The notes: a model not told the origin generated them from the sequence alone. A stretch of 64,000 bases of DNA from Streptomyces sp. NL15-2K (GCF_030551255.1 NZ_CP130630.1:6863501-6927500), one strand, 5' to 3'; numbered from the stretch's first letter, positions 7,040 through 16,120 are shown. Program-made: numbers and translations.

Positions 7040-7468
7040 ATGACGGCGAAGATCTCCTACGACGACGTCGAGGTCGGCACCGAGCTGCCCGCCCAGTCCT
7101 TCCCCGTGACCCGCGCCACCCTCGTCCGGTACGCGGGCGCCTCCGGGGACTTCAACCCGATCCACTGGAACGAGAAGTTCGCCAAGGACGTCGGGCTGCC
7201 GGACGTCATCGCGCACGGCATGTTCACCATGGCCGAGGCGATCCGTGTGGTCACCGACTGGACCGGCGACCCGGGCGCGGTCGTCGAGTACGGCGTCCGC
7301 TTCACCAGGCCCGTCGTCGTCCCCAACGACGACCAGGGCGCCACGATCGAGGTCACCGGCAAGATCGCGGTCAAGCTCGACGACAGCAGGGTCCGCGTGG
7401 ACCTCACGGCGACCAGCGCCGGACAGAAGGTGCTGGGGATGTCGCGGGCCGTCGTACAACTGGCCTGA
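7040..7468 (+). CDS. HadB-like MaoC dehydratase (catalytic subunit)
   Basis: 142 aa. The hydratase-2 motif GDFNPIHWNEKFA is intact, supplying the Asp and His that dehydrate (3R)-hydroxyacyl thioesters. It is followed by GLPDVIAHGMFTM and the VRFTRPVVV strand. It begins 1 bp after the HadA-like stop (TGACATG), so translation is coupled. In mycobacteria the HadAB complex acts in FAS-II; here it could serve another acyl-ACP or acyl-CoA pathway. Confidence 0.9.
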   Translation: MTAKISYDDVEVGTELPAQSFPVTRATLVRYAGASGDFNPIHWNEKFAKDVGLPDVIAHGMFTMAEAIRVVTDWTGDPGAVVEYGVRFTRPVVVPNDDQGATIEVTGKIAVKLDDSRVRVDLTATSAGQKVLGMSRAVVQLA

Positions 7469-7541
7469 GCACCGACTCGGGGAACGGCTCGGCCGGCTGC
7501 CGGGCCGTTCGCCCGTGACGGGGGCTGTCAGTGCCGTCTCG

Positions 7542-7547
7542 TAGTCT
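7542..7547 (+). promoter_or_regulatory. -10 element for a leaderless murB transcript
   Basis: TAGTCT ends 7 nt before the GTG start of murB, placing the transcription start at or next to the start codon. The -35 region is not recognisable. Confidence 0.45.
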
Positions 7548-7554
7548 TGGGCGC

Positions 7555-8610
7555 GTGCAGGAACTCCACGACGCCCCCCTCGCCCCGCTGACCACCTTCC
7601 GGCTGGGAGGTCCGGCGACCCGGCTGGTCTACGCGACGACCGACGCCGAGGTCATCGCCATCGTCCGCGAGGCCGACGACAGCGGGACGCCGCTGCTGCT
7701 CATCGGCGGCGGCTCGAACCTGGTCATCGGCGACAAGGGCTTCGCGGGCACCGCGCTCGTCATCGCCACCAAGGGCTGCGCGCTCGACGGCACCCGGCTG
7801 GAGCTGGCCGCCGGCGAGGTGTGGACCGACGCCGTCGCCCGGACCGTCGAGGCGGGTCTCGCCGGTGTCGAGTGCCTCGCCGGCATCCCGGGCTCGTCGG
7901 GCGCGACCCCCATCCAGAACGTGGGGGCGTACGGCCAGGAGGTCTCGTCGACGATCACGGAGGTCGTCGCCTACGACCGCCGGGCGCGGGAAACGGTCAC
8001 GCTGACGAACGCGGAATGCGCCTTCTCCTACCGCCACAGCCGCTTCAAGGCCGACCCCGAGCGGTACGTCGTCCTGCGCGTCCGCTTCGAACTGGAGGAC
8101 GCGGGCGGCCTGTCCGGACCCCTCAAGTACGCCGAGACGGCCCGGGCGCTGGGCGTGGATCCCGGCGACCGCGTGCCGCTCGCCGACGCCCGCGAGACCG
8201 TCCTGAAGCTGCGCTCCGGGAAGGGCATGGTCCTGGACCCCGAGGACCACGACACCTGGTCGGCCGGGTCCTTCTTCACCAACCCGATCCTCACCGACGA
8301 TGAGTTCGCCGCGTTCCACGCGCGCGTGCGGGAGCGGCTGGGCGAGGACGTGCGGCCGCCGGCGTATCCGGCGAGGGAGGGACACACCAAGACCTCCGCC
8401 GCCTGGCTGATCGACAAGGCGGGCTTCACCAAGGGCTACGGCACCGGACCGGCCCGGATCTCCACGAAGCACACCCTCGCCCTCACCAACCGGGGCGGGG
8501 CGACCACCGAGGACCTGCTCGCACTCGCCCGCGAGGTCGTCGCCGGCGTCCGCGACGCATTCGGGATCACGCTGGTCAACGAGCCGGTGACGGTCGGCGT
8601 CAGTCTGTAG
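7555..8610 (+). CDS. murB: UDP-N-acetylenolpyruvoylglucosamine reductase
   Basis: 351 aa. It reduces UDP-GlcNAc-enolpyruvate to UDP-MurNAc with NADPH and bound FAD, in cytoplasmic peptidoglycan synthesis. The FAD-binding motifs FRLGGPATR, GGGSNLVIGD and GSSGATPIQNVGAYGQEV are present, as is the catalytic Ser in AGSFFTNP and the C-terminal KTSAAWLIDKAGFTKGY. I chose GTG 7555 (VQELHDAPLAPLTTF), the family's usual N terminus, over the in-frame GTG at 7531. There is no Shine-Dalgarno; TAGTCT at 7542-7547 lies 7 nt upstream, so the mRNA is probably leaderless. Confidence 0.95.
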   Translation: MQELHDAPLAPLTTFRLGGPATRLVYATTDAEVIAIVREADDSGTPLLLIGGGSNLVIGDKGFAGTALVIATKGCALDGTRLELAAGEVWTDAVARTVEAGLAGVECLAGIPGSSGATPIQNVGAYGQEVSSTITEVVAYDRRARETVTLTNAECAFSYRHSRFKADPERYVVLRVRFELEDAGGLSGPLKYAETARALGVDPGDRVPLADARETVLKLRSGKGMVLDPEDHDTWSAGSFFTNPILTDDEFAAFHARVRERLGEDVRPPAYPAREGHTKTSAAWLIDKAGFTKGYGTGPARISTKHTLALTNRGGATTEDLLALAREVVAGVRDAFGITLVNEPVTVGVSL

Positions 8611-8631
8611 AGCGGCAGGGCTCGTGAGGAG

Positions 8632-9660
8632 CTAGGCGAGCCAGTCGTCCACCCCGGCCAGCAGCTTGGTCTTCATCTCCTCCGGCGCCGCCGACGCCCG
8701 TACCGACTGGCGGGCCAGTTCCGCCAGTTCCGCGTCCGTGAAGGCGTGGTGGTGGCGGGCGATGTCGTACTGGGCCGCCAGCCGGGAGCCGAACAGGAGC
8801 GGGTCGTCCGCGCCCAGGGCCATCGGGACACCCGCCTCGAAGAGGGTCCGCAGGGGCACGTCCTCCGGCTTCTCGTACACGCCCAGGGCCACGTTCGACG
8901 CCGGGCACACCTCGCAGGTGACGCCCCGGTCGGCGAGGCGCTTCAGCAGCCGCGGATCCTCGGCCGCCCGCACGCCGTGCCCGATCCGGTGCGCGTCCAG
9001 GTCGTCCAGGCAGTCCCGGACGGAATACGGGCCGGTCAGCTCGCCTCCGTGCGGCGCCGACAGCAGGCCACCCTCGCGGGCGATCGCGAAAGCCCGGTCG
9101 AAGTCCCGTGCCATGCCCCGGCGTTCGTCGTTCGACAGACCGAAACCGACGACACCCCGGTCGGCGTACCGCACCGCCAGCCGGGCCAGCGTCCGGGCGT
9201 CCAGCGGGTGCTTCATACGGTTCGCGGCCACCAGGACACGCATCCCGAGGCCGGTCTCCCGCATGGTCGTGTCCACCGCGTCGAGGATGACCTCCAGGGC
9301 CGGGATCAGACCGCCCAGGCGTGGGGCGTACGAGGTCGGGTCGACCTGGATCTCCAGCCAACCCGAGCCGTCCTTCAGGTCCTCCTCGGCCGCCTCCCGG
9401 ACCAGGCGCTGGATGTCCTCCGGCTCTCTGAGACACGAGCGCGCCGCGTCGTACAGGCGCTGGAAGCGGAACCAGCCGCGCTCGTCCGTCGCCCGCAGCC
9501 TCGGCGGCTCACCACTGGTCAGTGCTTCGGTCAGCGCCTCCGGCAGCCGTACGCCGTACTTGTCGGCGAGCTCCAGCACGGTGGTCGGTCGCATCGACCC
9601 GGTGAAGTGCAGGTGCAGATGGGCTTTCGGCAGCTCAGAGACATCACGTACACGCTCCAT
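8632..9660 (-). CDS. Adenosine deaminase family protein
   Basis: 342 aa from the ATG at 9660 (MERVRDVSELPKAHLHLHF). The metal-dependent TIM-barrel motifs are in order: HLHLHFTGS, SAPHGGEL (metal His), RIGHGV (catalytic His) and GADDPLLFGS (metal Asp and catalytic Asp). The expected reaction is hydrolytic deamination of adenosine or a related purine nucleoside in salvage; exact substrate preference cannot be read from the sequence. Convergent with murB (21-bp gap) and downstream of the aminotransferase, from which a terminator hairpin separates it. Confidence 0.9.
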   Translation of the reverse strand: MERVRDVSELPKAHLHLHFTGSMRPTTVLELADKYGVRLPEALTEALTSGEPPRLRATDERGWFRFQRLYDAARSCLREPEDIQRLVREAAEEDLKDGSGWLEIQVDPTSYAPRLGGLIPALEVILDAVDTTMRETGLGMRVLVAANRMKHPLDARTLARLAVRYADRGVVGFGLSNDERRGMARDFDRAFAIAREGGLLSAPHGGELTGPYSVRDCLDDLDAHRIGHGVRAAEDPRLLKRLADRGVTCEVCPASNVALGVYEKPEDVPLRTLFEAGVPMALGADDPLLFGSRLAAQYDIARHHHAFTDAELAELARQSVRASAAPEEMKTKLLAGVDDWLA

Positions 9661-9735
9661 TCGAGGATCCTGCCGTACGTTGCTGTCGTCCCGGTAGCGC
9701 TTTCCCCGAACGTGGTCTTGCTCGCACAAACGACA

Positions 9736-9779
9736 GAGAGGCGTACCACCCCTCAACGTTCAAGGGAGGTACGCCTCTC
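9736..9779 (-). terminator. Hairpin between the aminotransferase and deaminase genes
   Basis: A 12-bp perfect stem, GAGAGGCGTACC (9736-9747) with GGTACGCCTCTC (9768-9779), plus a short inner stem. On the minus strand it is followed by TGTCGTTTGTG. It should end the aminotransferase transcript. Confidence 0.75.
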
Positions 9780-9787
9780 CGTGAAAC

Positions 9788-11011
9788 TCAGCGAGCCTCG
9801 GCCAGCAGCTTCTGGATCCGGCTCACACCCTCGACGAGGTCCTCGTCGCCCAGGGCGTACGACAGCCGCAGGTAGCCCGGCGTGCCGAAGGCCTCGCCCG
9901 GGACGACCGCGACCTCGGCCTCCTCCAGGATCAGCGCGGCCAGCTCGACCGTGTCCTGCGGACGCTTGCCGCGGATCTCCTTGCCCAGCAGTGCCTTCAC
10001 CGAGGGGTAGGCGTAGAAGGCGCCCTCGGGCTCGGGGCAGACGACGCCGTCGATCTCGTTCAGCATCCGCACGATCGTCTTGCGGCGCCGGTCGAAGGCC
10101 TCGCGCATCTTCGCGACCGCGTCCAGGTTGCCGGAGACGGCGGCGAGGGCGGCGGCCTGGGCCACGTTCGAGACGTTCGACGTGGCGTGCGACTGCAGGT
10201 TGGTGGCCGCCTTCACGACGTCCTTCGGGCCGATGATCCAGCCCACGCGCCAGCCCGTCATGGCGTACGTCTTCGCCACGCCGTTGACCACGATGCACTT
10301 CTCGCGCAGCTCGGGCAGGAGGGCCGGGAGGGAGACGGAGGCCGCGTCGCCGTAGACGAGGTGCTCGTAGATCTCGTCGGTCAGCACCCACAGGCCGTGC
10401 TCGACGGCCCAGCGGCCGATCGCCTCGGTCTCGGCCTCGCTGTAGACCGCGCCTGTCGGGTTGGACGGCGACACGAAGAGGACGACCTTCGTCCGCTCCG
10501 TACGGGCGGCCTCCAGCTGCTCGACCGAGACGCGGTAGCCGGTCGTCTCATCGGCGACGACCTCGACCGGGACGCCGCCCGCGAGACGGATCGACTCGGG
10601 GTAGGTCGTCCAGTACGGGGCCGGGACGATGACCTCGTCGCCCGGGTCCAGGATCGCGGCGAAGGCCTCGTAGATCGCCTGCTTGCCGCCGTTGGTGACC
10701 AGGATCTGCGAGACGTCCGGCTCGTAGCCGGAGTCACGCAGGGTCTTCGCGGCGAGTGCGGCCTTCAGCTCGGGCAGGCCGCCGGCCGGCGTGTAGCGGT
10801 GGTACTTCGGGTTCTTGCAGGCCTCGACGGCCGCCTCGACGATGTAGTCCGGGGTCGGGAAGTCGGGCTCGCCGGCGCCGAAGCCGATCACCGGACGCCC
10901 GGCGGCCTTGAGGGCCTTGGCCTTGGCGTCCACGGCGAGGGTGGCGGACTCGGAGATCGCGCCGACTCGGGCGGAGACCCGGCGCTCGGTGGGTGGGATT
11001 GCAGCGCTCAT
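9788..11011 (-). CDS. aspC: Pyridoxal-phosphate aspartate aminotransferase (class I)
   Basis: 407 aa from the ATG at 11011 ([17 protein letters not shown]); an ATG 3 codons upstream is possible. It transfers the amino group between aspartate and 2-oxoglutarate. Fold-type I motifs present: [37 protein letters not shown], the PLP Lys in [13 protein letters not shown], and the substrate-carboxylate Arg in LRLSYA. It is upstream of, and transcribed away from, the tRNA-Trp/secE unit. Confidence 0.93.
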   Translation of the reverse strand: MSAAIPPTERRVSARVGAISESATLAVDAKAKALKAAGRPVIGFGAGEPDFPTPDYIVEAAVEACKNPKYHRYTPAGGLPELKAALAAKTLRDSGYEPDVSQILVTNGGKQAIYEAFAAILDPGDEVIVPAPYWTTYPESIRLAGGVPVEVVADETTGYRVSVEQLEAARTERTKVVLFVSPSNPTGAVYSEAETEAIGRWAVEHGLWVLTDEIYEHLVYGDAASVSLPALLPELREKCIVVNGVAKTYAMTGWRVGWIIGPKDVVKAATNLQSHATSNVSNVAQAAALAAVSGNLDAVAKMREAFDRRRKTIVRMLNEIDGVVCPEPEGAFYAYPSVKALLGKEIRGKRPQDTVELAALILEEAEVAVVPGEAFGTPGYLRLSYALGDEDLVEGVSRIQKLLAEAR

Positions 11012-11190
11012 GGGGCCCATCGTTTCAGACCGGAAACTCACCCGGCACGCGGGTTTCACAGACTGAACATGTGCGGGCAAACCCCAGAACACCCGTGCGG
11101 AACCCGCTCGCGGCCAGGGCGATCTTCAGCCGATCTTCGGCCGTTCCGCCGCCGTTCTTCCCTTCGCAAAGCCCCTACGGGCACTTTCTG

Positions 11191-11220
11191 TTCGACGCCC
11201 GGCCCGGGACCACGTACACT
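11191..11220 (+). promoter_or_regulatory. Promoter for tRNA-Trp and probably secE-nusG
   Basis: -35 TTCGAC (11191-11196), 18-bp spacer, -10 TACACT (11215-11220), about 85 bp before tRNA-Trp. Confidence 0.55.
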
Positions 11221-11305
11221 CTCACCTCGTTGGCCTTCAACAGCTCGTGCTCAACCGGTGCACACCGAGCACTCGGTTGGATGCGGTACGTTGGGGGGCA
11301 CACAA

Positions 11306-11378
11306 AGGGTCGTAGCTCAATTGGTAGAGCACTGGTCTCCAAAACCAGCGGTTGGGGGTTCAAGTCCCTCCGGCCCTG
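11306..11378 (+). tRNA. tRNA-Trp (anticodon CCA)
   Basis: 73 nt. Acceptor AGGGTCG/CGGCCCT (one G-U pair), anticodon stem CTGGT/ACCAG with loop CTCCAAA, T loop TTCAAGT, discriminator G. The tRNA-Trp to secE to nusG order is conserved across actinobacteria. Confidence 0.97.
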
Positions 11379-11489
11379 CTACACACGCCTTAGCCAGGAT
11401 GTGTGTGTGCGCATGTACGTACAATATGCACCGCCGTGCGGCTCAGACCGGGCGCGGCACGGCCACGACCCGGAATCAGGTGAGGACGA

Positions 11490-11777
11490 GTGACGGACGC
11501 CGTGGGCTCCATCGACATGCCTGATGCCCAGGACGAGGCGCCGGAGTCCAAGAAGAAGACCCGTAAGGGTGGCAAGCGCGCCAAGAAGGGCCCGCTGAAG
11601 CGCCTCGCGCTCTTCTACCGCCAGATCGTCGCGGAGCTCCGCAAGGTCGTCTGGCCCACGCGCAACCAGCTGTCGACATACACGACCGTGGTGATCATCT
11701 TCGTCATCATCATGATCGGCCTGGTGACCGTGATTGACTATGGATTCGACCACGCCGCCAAGTACGTCTTCGGCTGA
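11490..11777 (+). CDS. secE: Preprotein translocase subunit SecE
   Basis: 95 aa from GTG, with GGTGAGGA just upstream. SecE clamps SecY in the membrane channel. The N-terminal 45 residues are charged and lysine-rich (KKKTRKGGKRAKKG), followed by the amphipathic helix LALFYRQIVAELRKVVWPTR with the conserved VVWPTR, and one transmembrane helix at about residues 66-86. This is the short single-span form found in most Gram-positives. It lies 80 bp before nusG, separated by a hairpin. Confidence 0.97.
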   Translation: MTDAVGSIDMPDAQDEAPESKKKTRKGGKRAKKGPLKRLALFYRQIVAELRKVVWPTRNQLSTYTTVVIIFVIIMIGLVTVIDYGFDHAAKYVFG

Positions 11778-11784
11778 GCAAAGA

Positions 11785-11820
11785 GCGAAGGGCGCCGCGG
11801 GTTACCGGCGCCCCTTTCGC
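11785..11820 (+). terminator. Hairpin in the secE-nusG gap (attenuator candidate)
   Basis: GGGCGCCG (11790-11797) pairs with CGGCGCCC (11806-11813), extended by GCGAA/TTCGC with a bulge. No T tract follows before the nusG leader, so it may be a partial terminator or mRNA processing/stability element that lowers nusG or secE expression. Confidence 0.5.
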
Positions 11821-11858
11821 ATGTTCCACCCCTATGTATCCAGGAAGAAGCAGCCACC

Positions 11859-12710
11859 GTGTCTGACCAGAACCTGAACGACGCCGTTGAGCCACACGGG
11901 CAGGACGTCGAGTCCGTGGAAGACGAGCTCGACATCGTCGAGGGCGCGGACGAGGACCTGGACGAGGTCGAGGCTGCCGACGCCGAGGCGGGCGAGCCCG
12001 CTGAGGAAGCCGCCGTGCACGTCGAGGACGACGAGGCCGAGGCCGAAGAAGCCGAGGTCGAAGAAGAGGCCGAAGAAGAAGAGGCCGAGCCCGTCGACCC
12101 CGTCGCCGCCCTGCGCGAGGAACTGCGGACCCTGCCCGGCGAGTGGTACGTCATCCACACCTACGCCGGTTACGAGAACCGCGTGAAGACCAACCTCGAG
12201 CAGCGCGCCGTCTCGCTGAATGTCGAGGACTACATCTTCCAGGCCGAAGTGCCGCAGGAAGAGGTCGTCCAGATCAAGAACGGCGACCGCAAGACCATCA
12301 AGCAGAACAAGCTGCCGGGCTACGTCCTGGTCCGCATGGACCTGACGAACGAGTCCTGGGGCGTCGTCCGCAACACCCCCGGCGTCACCGGCTTCGTGGG
12401 CAACGCCTACGACCCGTACCCGCTGACCCTGGACGAGATCGTCAAGATGCTCGCGCCGGAGGCCGAGGAGAAGGCGGCCCGCGAGGCCGCCGAGGCCGAG
12501 GGCAAGCCGGCTCCGCAGCGCAAGGTCGAGGTCCAGGTGCTGGACTTCGAGGTGGGCGACTCGGTCACCGTCACCGACGGACCGTTCGCCACGCTCCAGG
12601 CCACCATCAACGAGATCAACGCCGACTCGAAGAAGGTCAAGGGTCTCGTGGAGATCTTCGGCCGGGAGACGCCGGTCGAGCTCTCCTTCGACCAGATCCA
12701 GAAGAACTAG
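11859..12710 (+). CDS. nusG: Transcription elongation/antitermination factor NusG
   Basis: 283 aa from GTG. NusG binds RNA polymerase and couples it to the ribosome and Rho. The first about 90 residues are an extremely acidic Asp/Glu/Ala extension, followed by the NGN domain ([13 protein letters not shown] to about residue 200), an acidic helical linker, and a C-terminal KOW domain ([15 protein letters not shown], about 227-283). The acidic arm is typical of actinobacterial NusG and absent from E. coli NusG. It is 48 bp after the secE-nusG hairpin and is followed by its own terminator. Confidence 0.97.
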   Translation: MSDQNLNDAVEPHGQDVESVEDELDIVEGADEDLDEVEAADAEAGEPAEEAAVHVEDDEAEAEEAEVEEEAEEEEAEPVDPVAALREELRTLPGEWYVIHTYAGYENRVKTNLEQRAVSLNVEDYIFQAEVPQEEVVQIKNGDRKTIKQNKLPGYVLVRMDLTNESWGVVRNTPGVTGFVGNAYDPYPLTLDEIVKMLAPEAEEKAAREAAEAEGKPAPQRKVEVQVLDFEVGDSVTVTDGPFATLQATINEINADSKKVKGLVEIFGRETPVELSFDQIQKN

Positions 12711-12737
12711 TTCTTCCTGGACGCACCGCTTCCGACC

Positions 12738-12771
12738 AGGTCAGAGGGGCTGTCAAAAGCTCCTCTGACCT
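12738..12771 (+). terminator. Terminator after nusG
   Basis: AGGTCAGAGG (12738-12747) pairs with CCTCTGACCT (12762-12771), followed by GCTCGG and a run of six T (12777-12782). Confidence 0.85.
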
Positions 12772-12780
12772 GCTCGGTTT

Positions 12781-12808
12781 TTGGCCGCGCATCTATACCC
12801 GTTATCGT
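12781..12808 (+). promoter_or_regulatory. Possible promoter of rplK-rplA
   Basis: -35 TTGGCC (12781-12786), 16-bp spacer, -10 TATCGT (12803-12808), starting right after the nusG terminator and leaving a leader of about 65 nt before rplK. Confidence 0.5.
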
Positions 12809-12879
12809 TGTGCGGTATGCCTTCAGCCGGGACGCGACCCGGGTGGGGGTAGACCCGAATCGAAAGGACCCGGAGAGCA

Positions 12880-13314
12880 ATGCCTCCCAAGAAGAAGAAG
12901 GTCACGGGGCTCATCAAGCTCCAGATCCAGGCCGGTGCCGCCAACCCGGCCCCGCCGGTCGGCCCGGCGCTCGGTCAGCACGGCGTCAACATCATGGAGT
13001 TCTGCAAGGCCTACAACGCCGCGACCGAGTCGCAGCGCGGTTGGGTCATCCCGGTGGAGATCACGGTCTACGAGGACCGCTCCTTCACCTTCATCACCAA
13101 GACGCCGCCGGCCGCCAAGATGATCCTCAAGGCCGCGGGCGTGGAGAAGGGCTCCGGCGAGCCGCACAAGACCAAGGTCGCCAAGATCACCCAGGCGCAG
13201 GTCCGCGAGATCGCCACCACGAAGATGCCCGACCTCAACGCCAACGACCTGGACGCCGCCGCGAAGATCATCGCCGGTACCGCGCGTTCCATGGGCGTCA
13301 CGGTCGAGGGCTGA
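12880..13314 (+). CDS. rplK: 50S ribosomal protein L11
   Basis: 144 aa. It forms the GTPase-associated centre with 23S rRNA and is needed for RelA-dependent ppGpp synthesis on stalled ribosomes. The start [18 protein letters not shown], the [13 protein letters not shown] proline-rich switch and the C-terminal rRNA-binding domain ([24 protein letters not shown]) are all present. It is co-transcribed with rplA. Confidence 0.98.
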   Translation: MPPKKKKVTGLIKLQIQAGAANPAPPVGPALGQHGVNIMEFCKAYNAATESQRGWVIPVEITVYEDRSFTFITKTPPAAKMILKAAGVEKGSGEPHKTKVAKITQAQVREIATTKMPDLNANDLDAAAKIIAGTARSMGVTVEG

Positions 13315-13411
13315 ACCCCTCCCTCGTAGAACCATGCGGCTCGCGAGGCCGCACGTGGCAGGGCCTGCTCGGCCCGTACCACGACTCCTTTCAGAACACA
13401 CAGGAGCAGTT

Positions 13412-14137
13412 GTGAGCAAGCGCAGCAAGGCTCTCCGCGCTGCGGACGCCAAGATCGACCGGGAGAAGCTGTACGCCCCGCTCGAGGCCGTCCGTCTCGC
13501 CAAGGAGACCTCCACGACCAAGTTCGACGGCACCGTCGAGGTCGCCTTCCGTCTGGGTGTCGACCCGCGCAAGGCCGACCAGATGGTCCGTGGCACCGTG
13601 AACCTCCCGCACGGCACCGGTAAGACCGCCCGGGTCCTGGTCTTCGCGACCGGTGACCGTGCCGAGGCCGCTCGTGCCGCGGGCGCCGACATCGTCGGCG
13701 CCGACGAGCTGATCGACGAGGTGTCGAAGGGCCGTCTGGACTTCGACGCCGTCGTCGCCACCCCGGACCTCATGGGCAAGGTCGGCCGCCTCGGCCGTGT
13801 CCTCGGCCCGCGTGGTCTGATGCCGAACCCGAAGACCGGCACCGTGACCCCGGACGTGGTCAAGGCCGTGACCGAGATCAAGGGCGGCAAGATCGAGTTC
13901 CGCGTCGACAAGCACTCGAACCTGCACTTCATCATCGGCAAGGCGTCCTTCGACGACACCAAGCTGGTGGAGAACTACGGCGCGGCCCTGGAGGAGATCC
14001 TCCGTCTGAAGCCGTCCGCCGCCAAGGGGCGCTACATCAAGAAGGCCGCGATCAGCACCACGATCGGCCCCGGCATTCCGCTCGACCCGAACCGCACCCG
14101 CAACCTCCTCGTCGAGGAGGACCCGGCAGCTGTCTGA
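13412..14137 (+). CDS. rplA: 50S ribosomal protein L1
   Basis: 241 aa from GTG 13412, which has AGGAG upstream (ACACAGGAGCAGTTGTG); the frame is open further upstream but without a ribosome site. L1 forms the mobile stalk at the E site and often represses the L11 operon. The signature [21 protein letters not shown] is close to intact, as are the N-terminal [12 protein letters not shown] and C-terminal [18 protein letters not shown] strong terminator follows. Confidence 0.98.
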   Translation: MSKRSKALRAADAKIDREKLYAPLEAVRLAKETSTTKFDGTVEVAFRLGVDPRKADQMVRGTVNLPHGTGKTARVLVFATGDRAEAARAAGADIVGADELIDEVSKGRLDFDAVVATPDLMGKVGRLGRVLGPRGLMPNPKTGTVTPDVVKAVTEIKGGKIEFRVDKHSNLHFIIGKASFDDTKLVENYGAALEEILRLKPSAAKGRYIKKAAISTTIGPGIPLDPNRTRNLLVEEDPAAV

Positions 14138-14171
14138 CCGGGCCGAGCCTGCCGGCTCGCCGAGTCGGCTA

Positions 14172-14203
14172 CGGGCCCCGCACCTTCCGAGGTGCGGGGC
14201 CCG
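14172..14203 (+). terminator. Terminator after rplA
   Basis: A 13-bp perfect stem, CGGGCCCCGCACC (14172-14184) with GGTGCGGGGCCCG (14191-14203), and a TTCCGA loop. It isolates the L11-L1 operon from the lipoprotein genes. Confidence 0.85.
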
Positions 14204-14282
14204 TTGCCATGTGTGGGTTCCGTTCCCGTGGGTGCCGTGCCCTGGGTTAGCGTGCGGACAGGGCGATGGCACAGGGGGACGT

Positions 14283-15128
14283 ATGAAGTGCACGGGCGGG
14301 CGCCGCGTCGCCCTCGCGGCCGCGGTGGCGGCCACGCTGGCGGGGTGTACCTCCTGCACCTCCTCCGGCGAGCCCGAGGGGGACCGTGGGGCGAGCCCCG
14401 TCTCTCTCGCGGCCCTGCGTTCCGCCGAGCGGTCCACCGCGCGGGCCGATTCGGCCCGGGTGCGGTCCACCACGGTCATGGGCACCGAGCTGTCCATCGA
14501 GGCCGACGGCGCACTCGGCTGGGGCCGCGGCCTCACCGGCGCCCTGACGATCACGTACACCGGCGGCACCACGGCCGAGGCGATGCGCCGACTCGGCATC
14601 ACGTCGATGCAGGCCCGCTATCTGGCCGACGCCTACTACGCGCGGATGGGCGACGCGTTCGCCCGGAAGGCCGGCGGCAAGCACTGGATCAAGTACGCGT
14701 ACGACGACCTCGCCGCCCTCGGCGAGGGCGGCACGAACCTCGCCGACCAGTTGCGCAACACCACGCCGAACCAGTCGGTGAAGCTGCTGCTGGACTCCGG
14801 GGACGTACGGAAGGTCGGCGAGGAGACGGTGGACGGACAGCCCGCCACGCACTACTCCGGCACGGTGGCGGTGGCGGACGTCTCCGACGCGGAACTGAGG
14901 AAGCAGCTCCAGCACGCCGGCGTCACCACCGAGACCGTCGACATCTGGGTCAACGACCGGGACCTGCTGGTCAAGAAGATCGAGAAGGGCCGGACGGCGA
15001 GCGGCGAGCTGACCCAGACGGCCCATTACAGCGACTACGGCGTGAAGGTCTCCGCCGAACGGCCCCCGGCCGGTGACACCGAGGACTTCAGGGAGCTGCT
15101 GGCGAAGCAGGGCGGCGCCACCCCCTGA
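14283..15128 (+). CDS. Lipoprotein, LppX/LolA-like, first of two paralogues
   Basis: 281 aa from ATG 14283 (GGGGGA upstream). A signal peptide with twin Arg (GGRRVALAAAVAATLAGC) ends in lipobox LAGC, so Cys22 would be lipidated and the protein anchored outside the membrane. The mature part resembles the Streptomyces LppX/LprG-like lipoproteins: EADGALGWGRG, GKHWIKYAYDDL, VGEETVDGQPATHYSGTV. Such proteins have a half-barrel that holds lipids or other hydrophobic ligands; the ligand here is unknown. A TAGCGT -10 candidate lies at 14248-14253. The next gene is a paralogue. Confidence 0.85.
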   Translation: MKCTGGRRVALAAAVAATLAGCTSCTSSGEPEGDRGASPVSLAALRSAERSTARADSARVRSTTVMGTELSIEADGALGWGRGLTGALTITYTGGTTAEAMRRLGITSMQARYLADAYYARMGDAFARKAGGKHWIKYAYDDLAALGEGGTNLADQLRNTTPNQSVKLLLDSGDVRKVGEETVDGQPATHYSGTVAVADVSDAELRKQLQHAGVTTETVDIWVNDRDLLVKKIEKGRTASGELTQTAHYSDYGVKVSAERPPAGDTEDFRELLAKQGGATP

Positions 15129-15223
15129 GCCACTTGGGCCTCATGGGAATTCAGGGGTCTGCACCTGACTCCTGGGATACGCTCGCGGCATTGCTGTGAG
15201 CAATCTGTGTTCCTTGGGGGGAA

Positions 15224-16069
15224 ATGATGAAGACTTCCTTACGTCGCTCCGCGCGCCGTCGAGCGATGGGTGCAGGGTTCGCCGCACTGCTCCTCGGTGC
15301 CGGAGCGGTGGGGTGTGCGAAGGGCGAGGACTCGCCCAAGATGACGCCGGTGGCGGCCGTCGCCAAGGCGGCCAAGAACGCGGAGGACATCACGTCCTTC
15401 CGGTACCGGATGACCGGCAAGGTGCCGGAGCAGGGGCGGGTCAAGGCCGATGCCGCGATGCGGATGAAGCCCACCGTGGCCATGAGCATGAAAATGACGG
15501 CGCTCGACCAGGGTGCGGACGGCACCGCGGAGATCCGGCTCGTCGACAAGGCCATGTACATGGGAGGGGGAGCCGCGGCGGCCAAGGAGATGGACGGCAA
15601 GAGCTGGCTCAAGTTCGACCTGTCCGAGCTGGGCGCCGAGGGACTGGACGATCCGTCGTTGGGCGCGGGCCAGGCCGACAAGAACCCGGCAGATCAGTCC
15701 ACTTTCCTCGCCGGTTCCAAGGACGTCGAGGACGTCGGCACCGAGACCGTCGACGGAGTGAAGACCACCCACTACAAGGGGACGGTCACCATGAAGCAGC
15801 TCCGGGAGTCCCTGAAGGGCGAGGACGAGGCCACCCGGAAGCGGCGCTTCGACCAGTTCACGAAGCTGGGCGTCGACGCGGTCACGATGGACATGTGGGT
15901 CGACGGCGACGACCAGACCAAGCAGTTCCGCATGCGGGGCGACGGCGACAAGGGCCCGCTCGACATGACCATCACCCTCCTCGACATCAACGAGCCGGTG
16001 ACGATCACGGCCCCGCCCGCCAAGGACACGATGGACCTCGCCGAGATGATGGACGAAGCGCAGAGCTGA
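15224..16069 (+). CDS. Lipoprotein paralogue with an early TTA leucine codon
   Basis: 281 aa. The signal peptide ([13 protein letters not shown], then [16 protein letters not shown]) ends in a lipobox with Cys31. The mature part shares layout with the preceding gene: [47 protein letters not shown]. Leu6 is encoded by TTA (15239-15241), the rare codon read only by bldA tRNA in Streptomyces; I found no other in-frame TTA in the window's genes. GGGGGG precedes the ATG, and TACGCT at 15178-15183 is a possible -10. The function is presumably ligand binding at the cell surface, inferred from the fold. Confidence 0.85.
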   Translation: MMKTSLRRSARRRAMGAGFAALLLGAGAVGCAKGEDSPKMTPVAAVAKAAKNAEDITSFRYRMTGKVPEQGRVKADAAMRMKPTVAMSMKMTALDQGADGTAEIRLVDKAMYMGGGAAAAKEMDGKSWLKFDLSELGAEGLDDPSLGAGQADKNPADQSTFLAGSKDVEDVGTETVDGVKTTHYKGTVTMKQLRESLKGEDEATRKRRFDQFTKLGVDAVTMDMWVDGDDQTKQFRMRGDGDKGPLDMTITLLDINEPVTITAPPAKDTMDLAEMMDEAQS

Positions 16070-16090
16070 GCGTCGTACCACCGGATTTGC

Positions 16091-16119
16091 TTGACGGCGA
16101 TTCGGTCGCGTACTCTCCT
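16091..16119 (+). promoter_or_regulatory. rplJ-rplL promoter
   Basis: -35 TTGACG (16091-16096) with -10 TCTCCT at 17-bp spacing (16114-16119); TACTCT at 14-bp spacing is the alternative. It lies immediately upstream of the L10 leader. Confidence 0.55.
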
Positions 16120-16120
16120 A

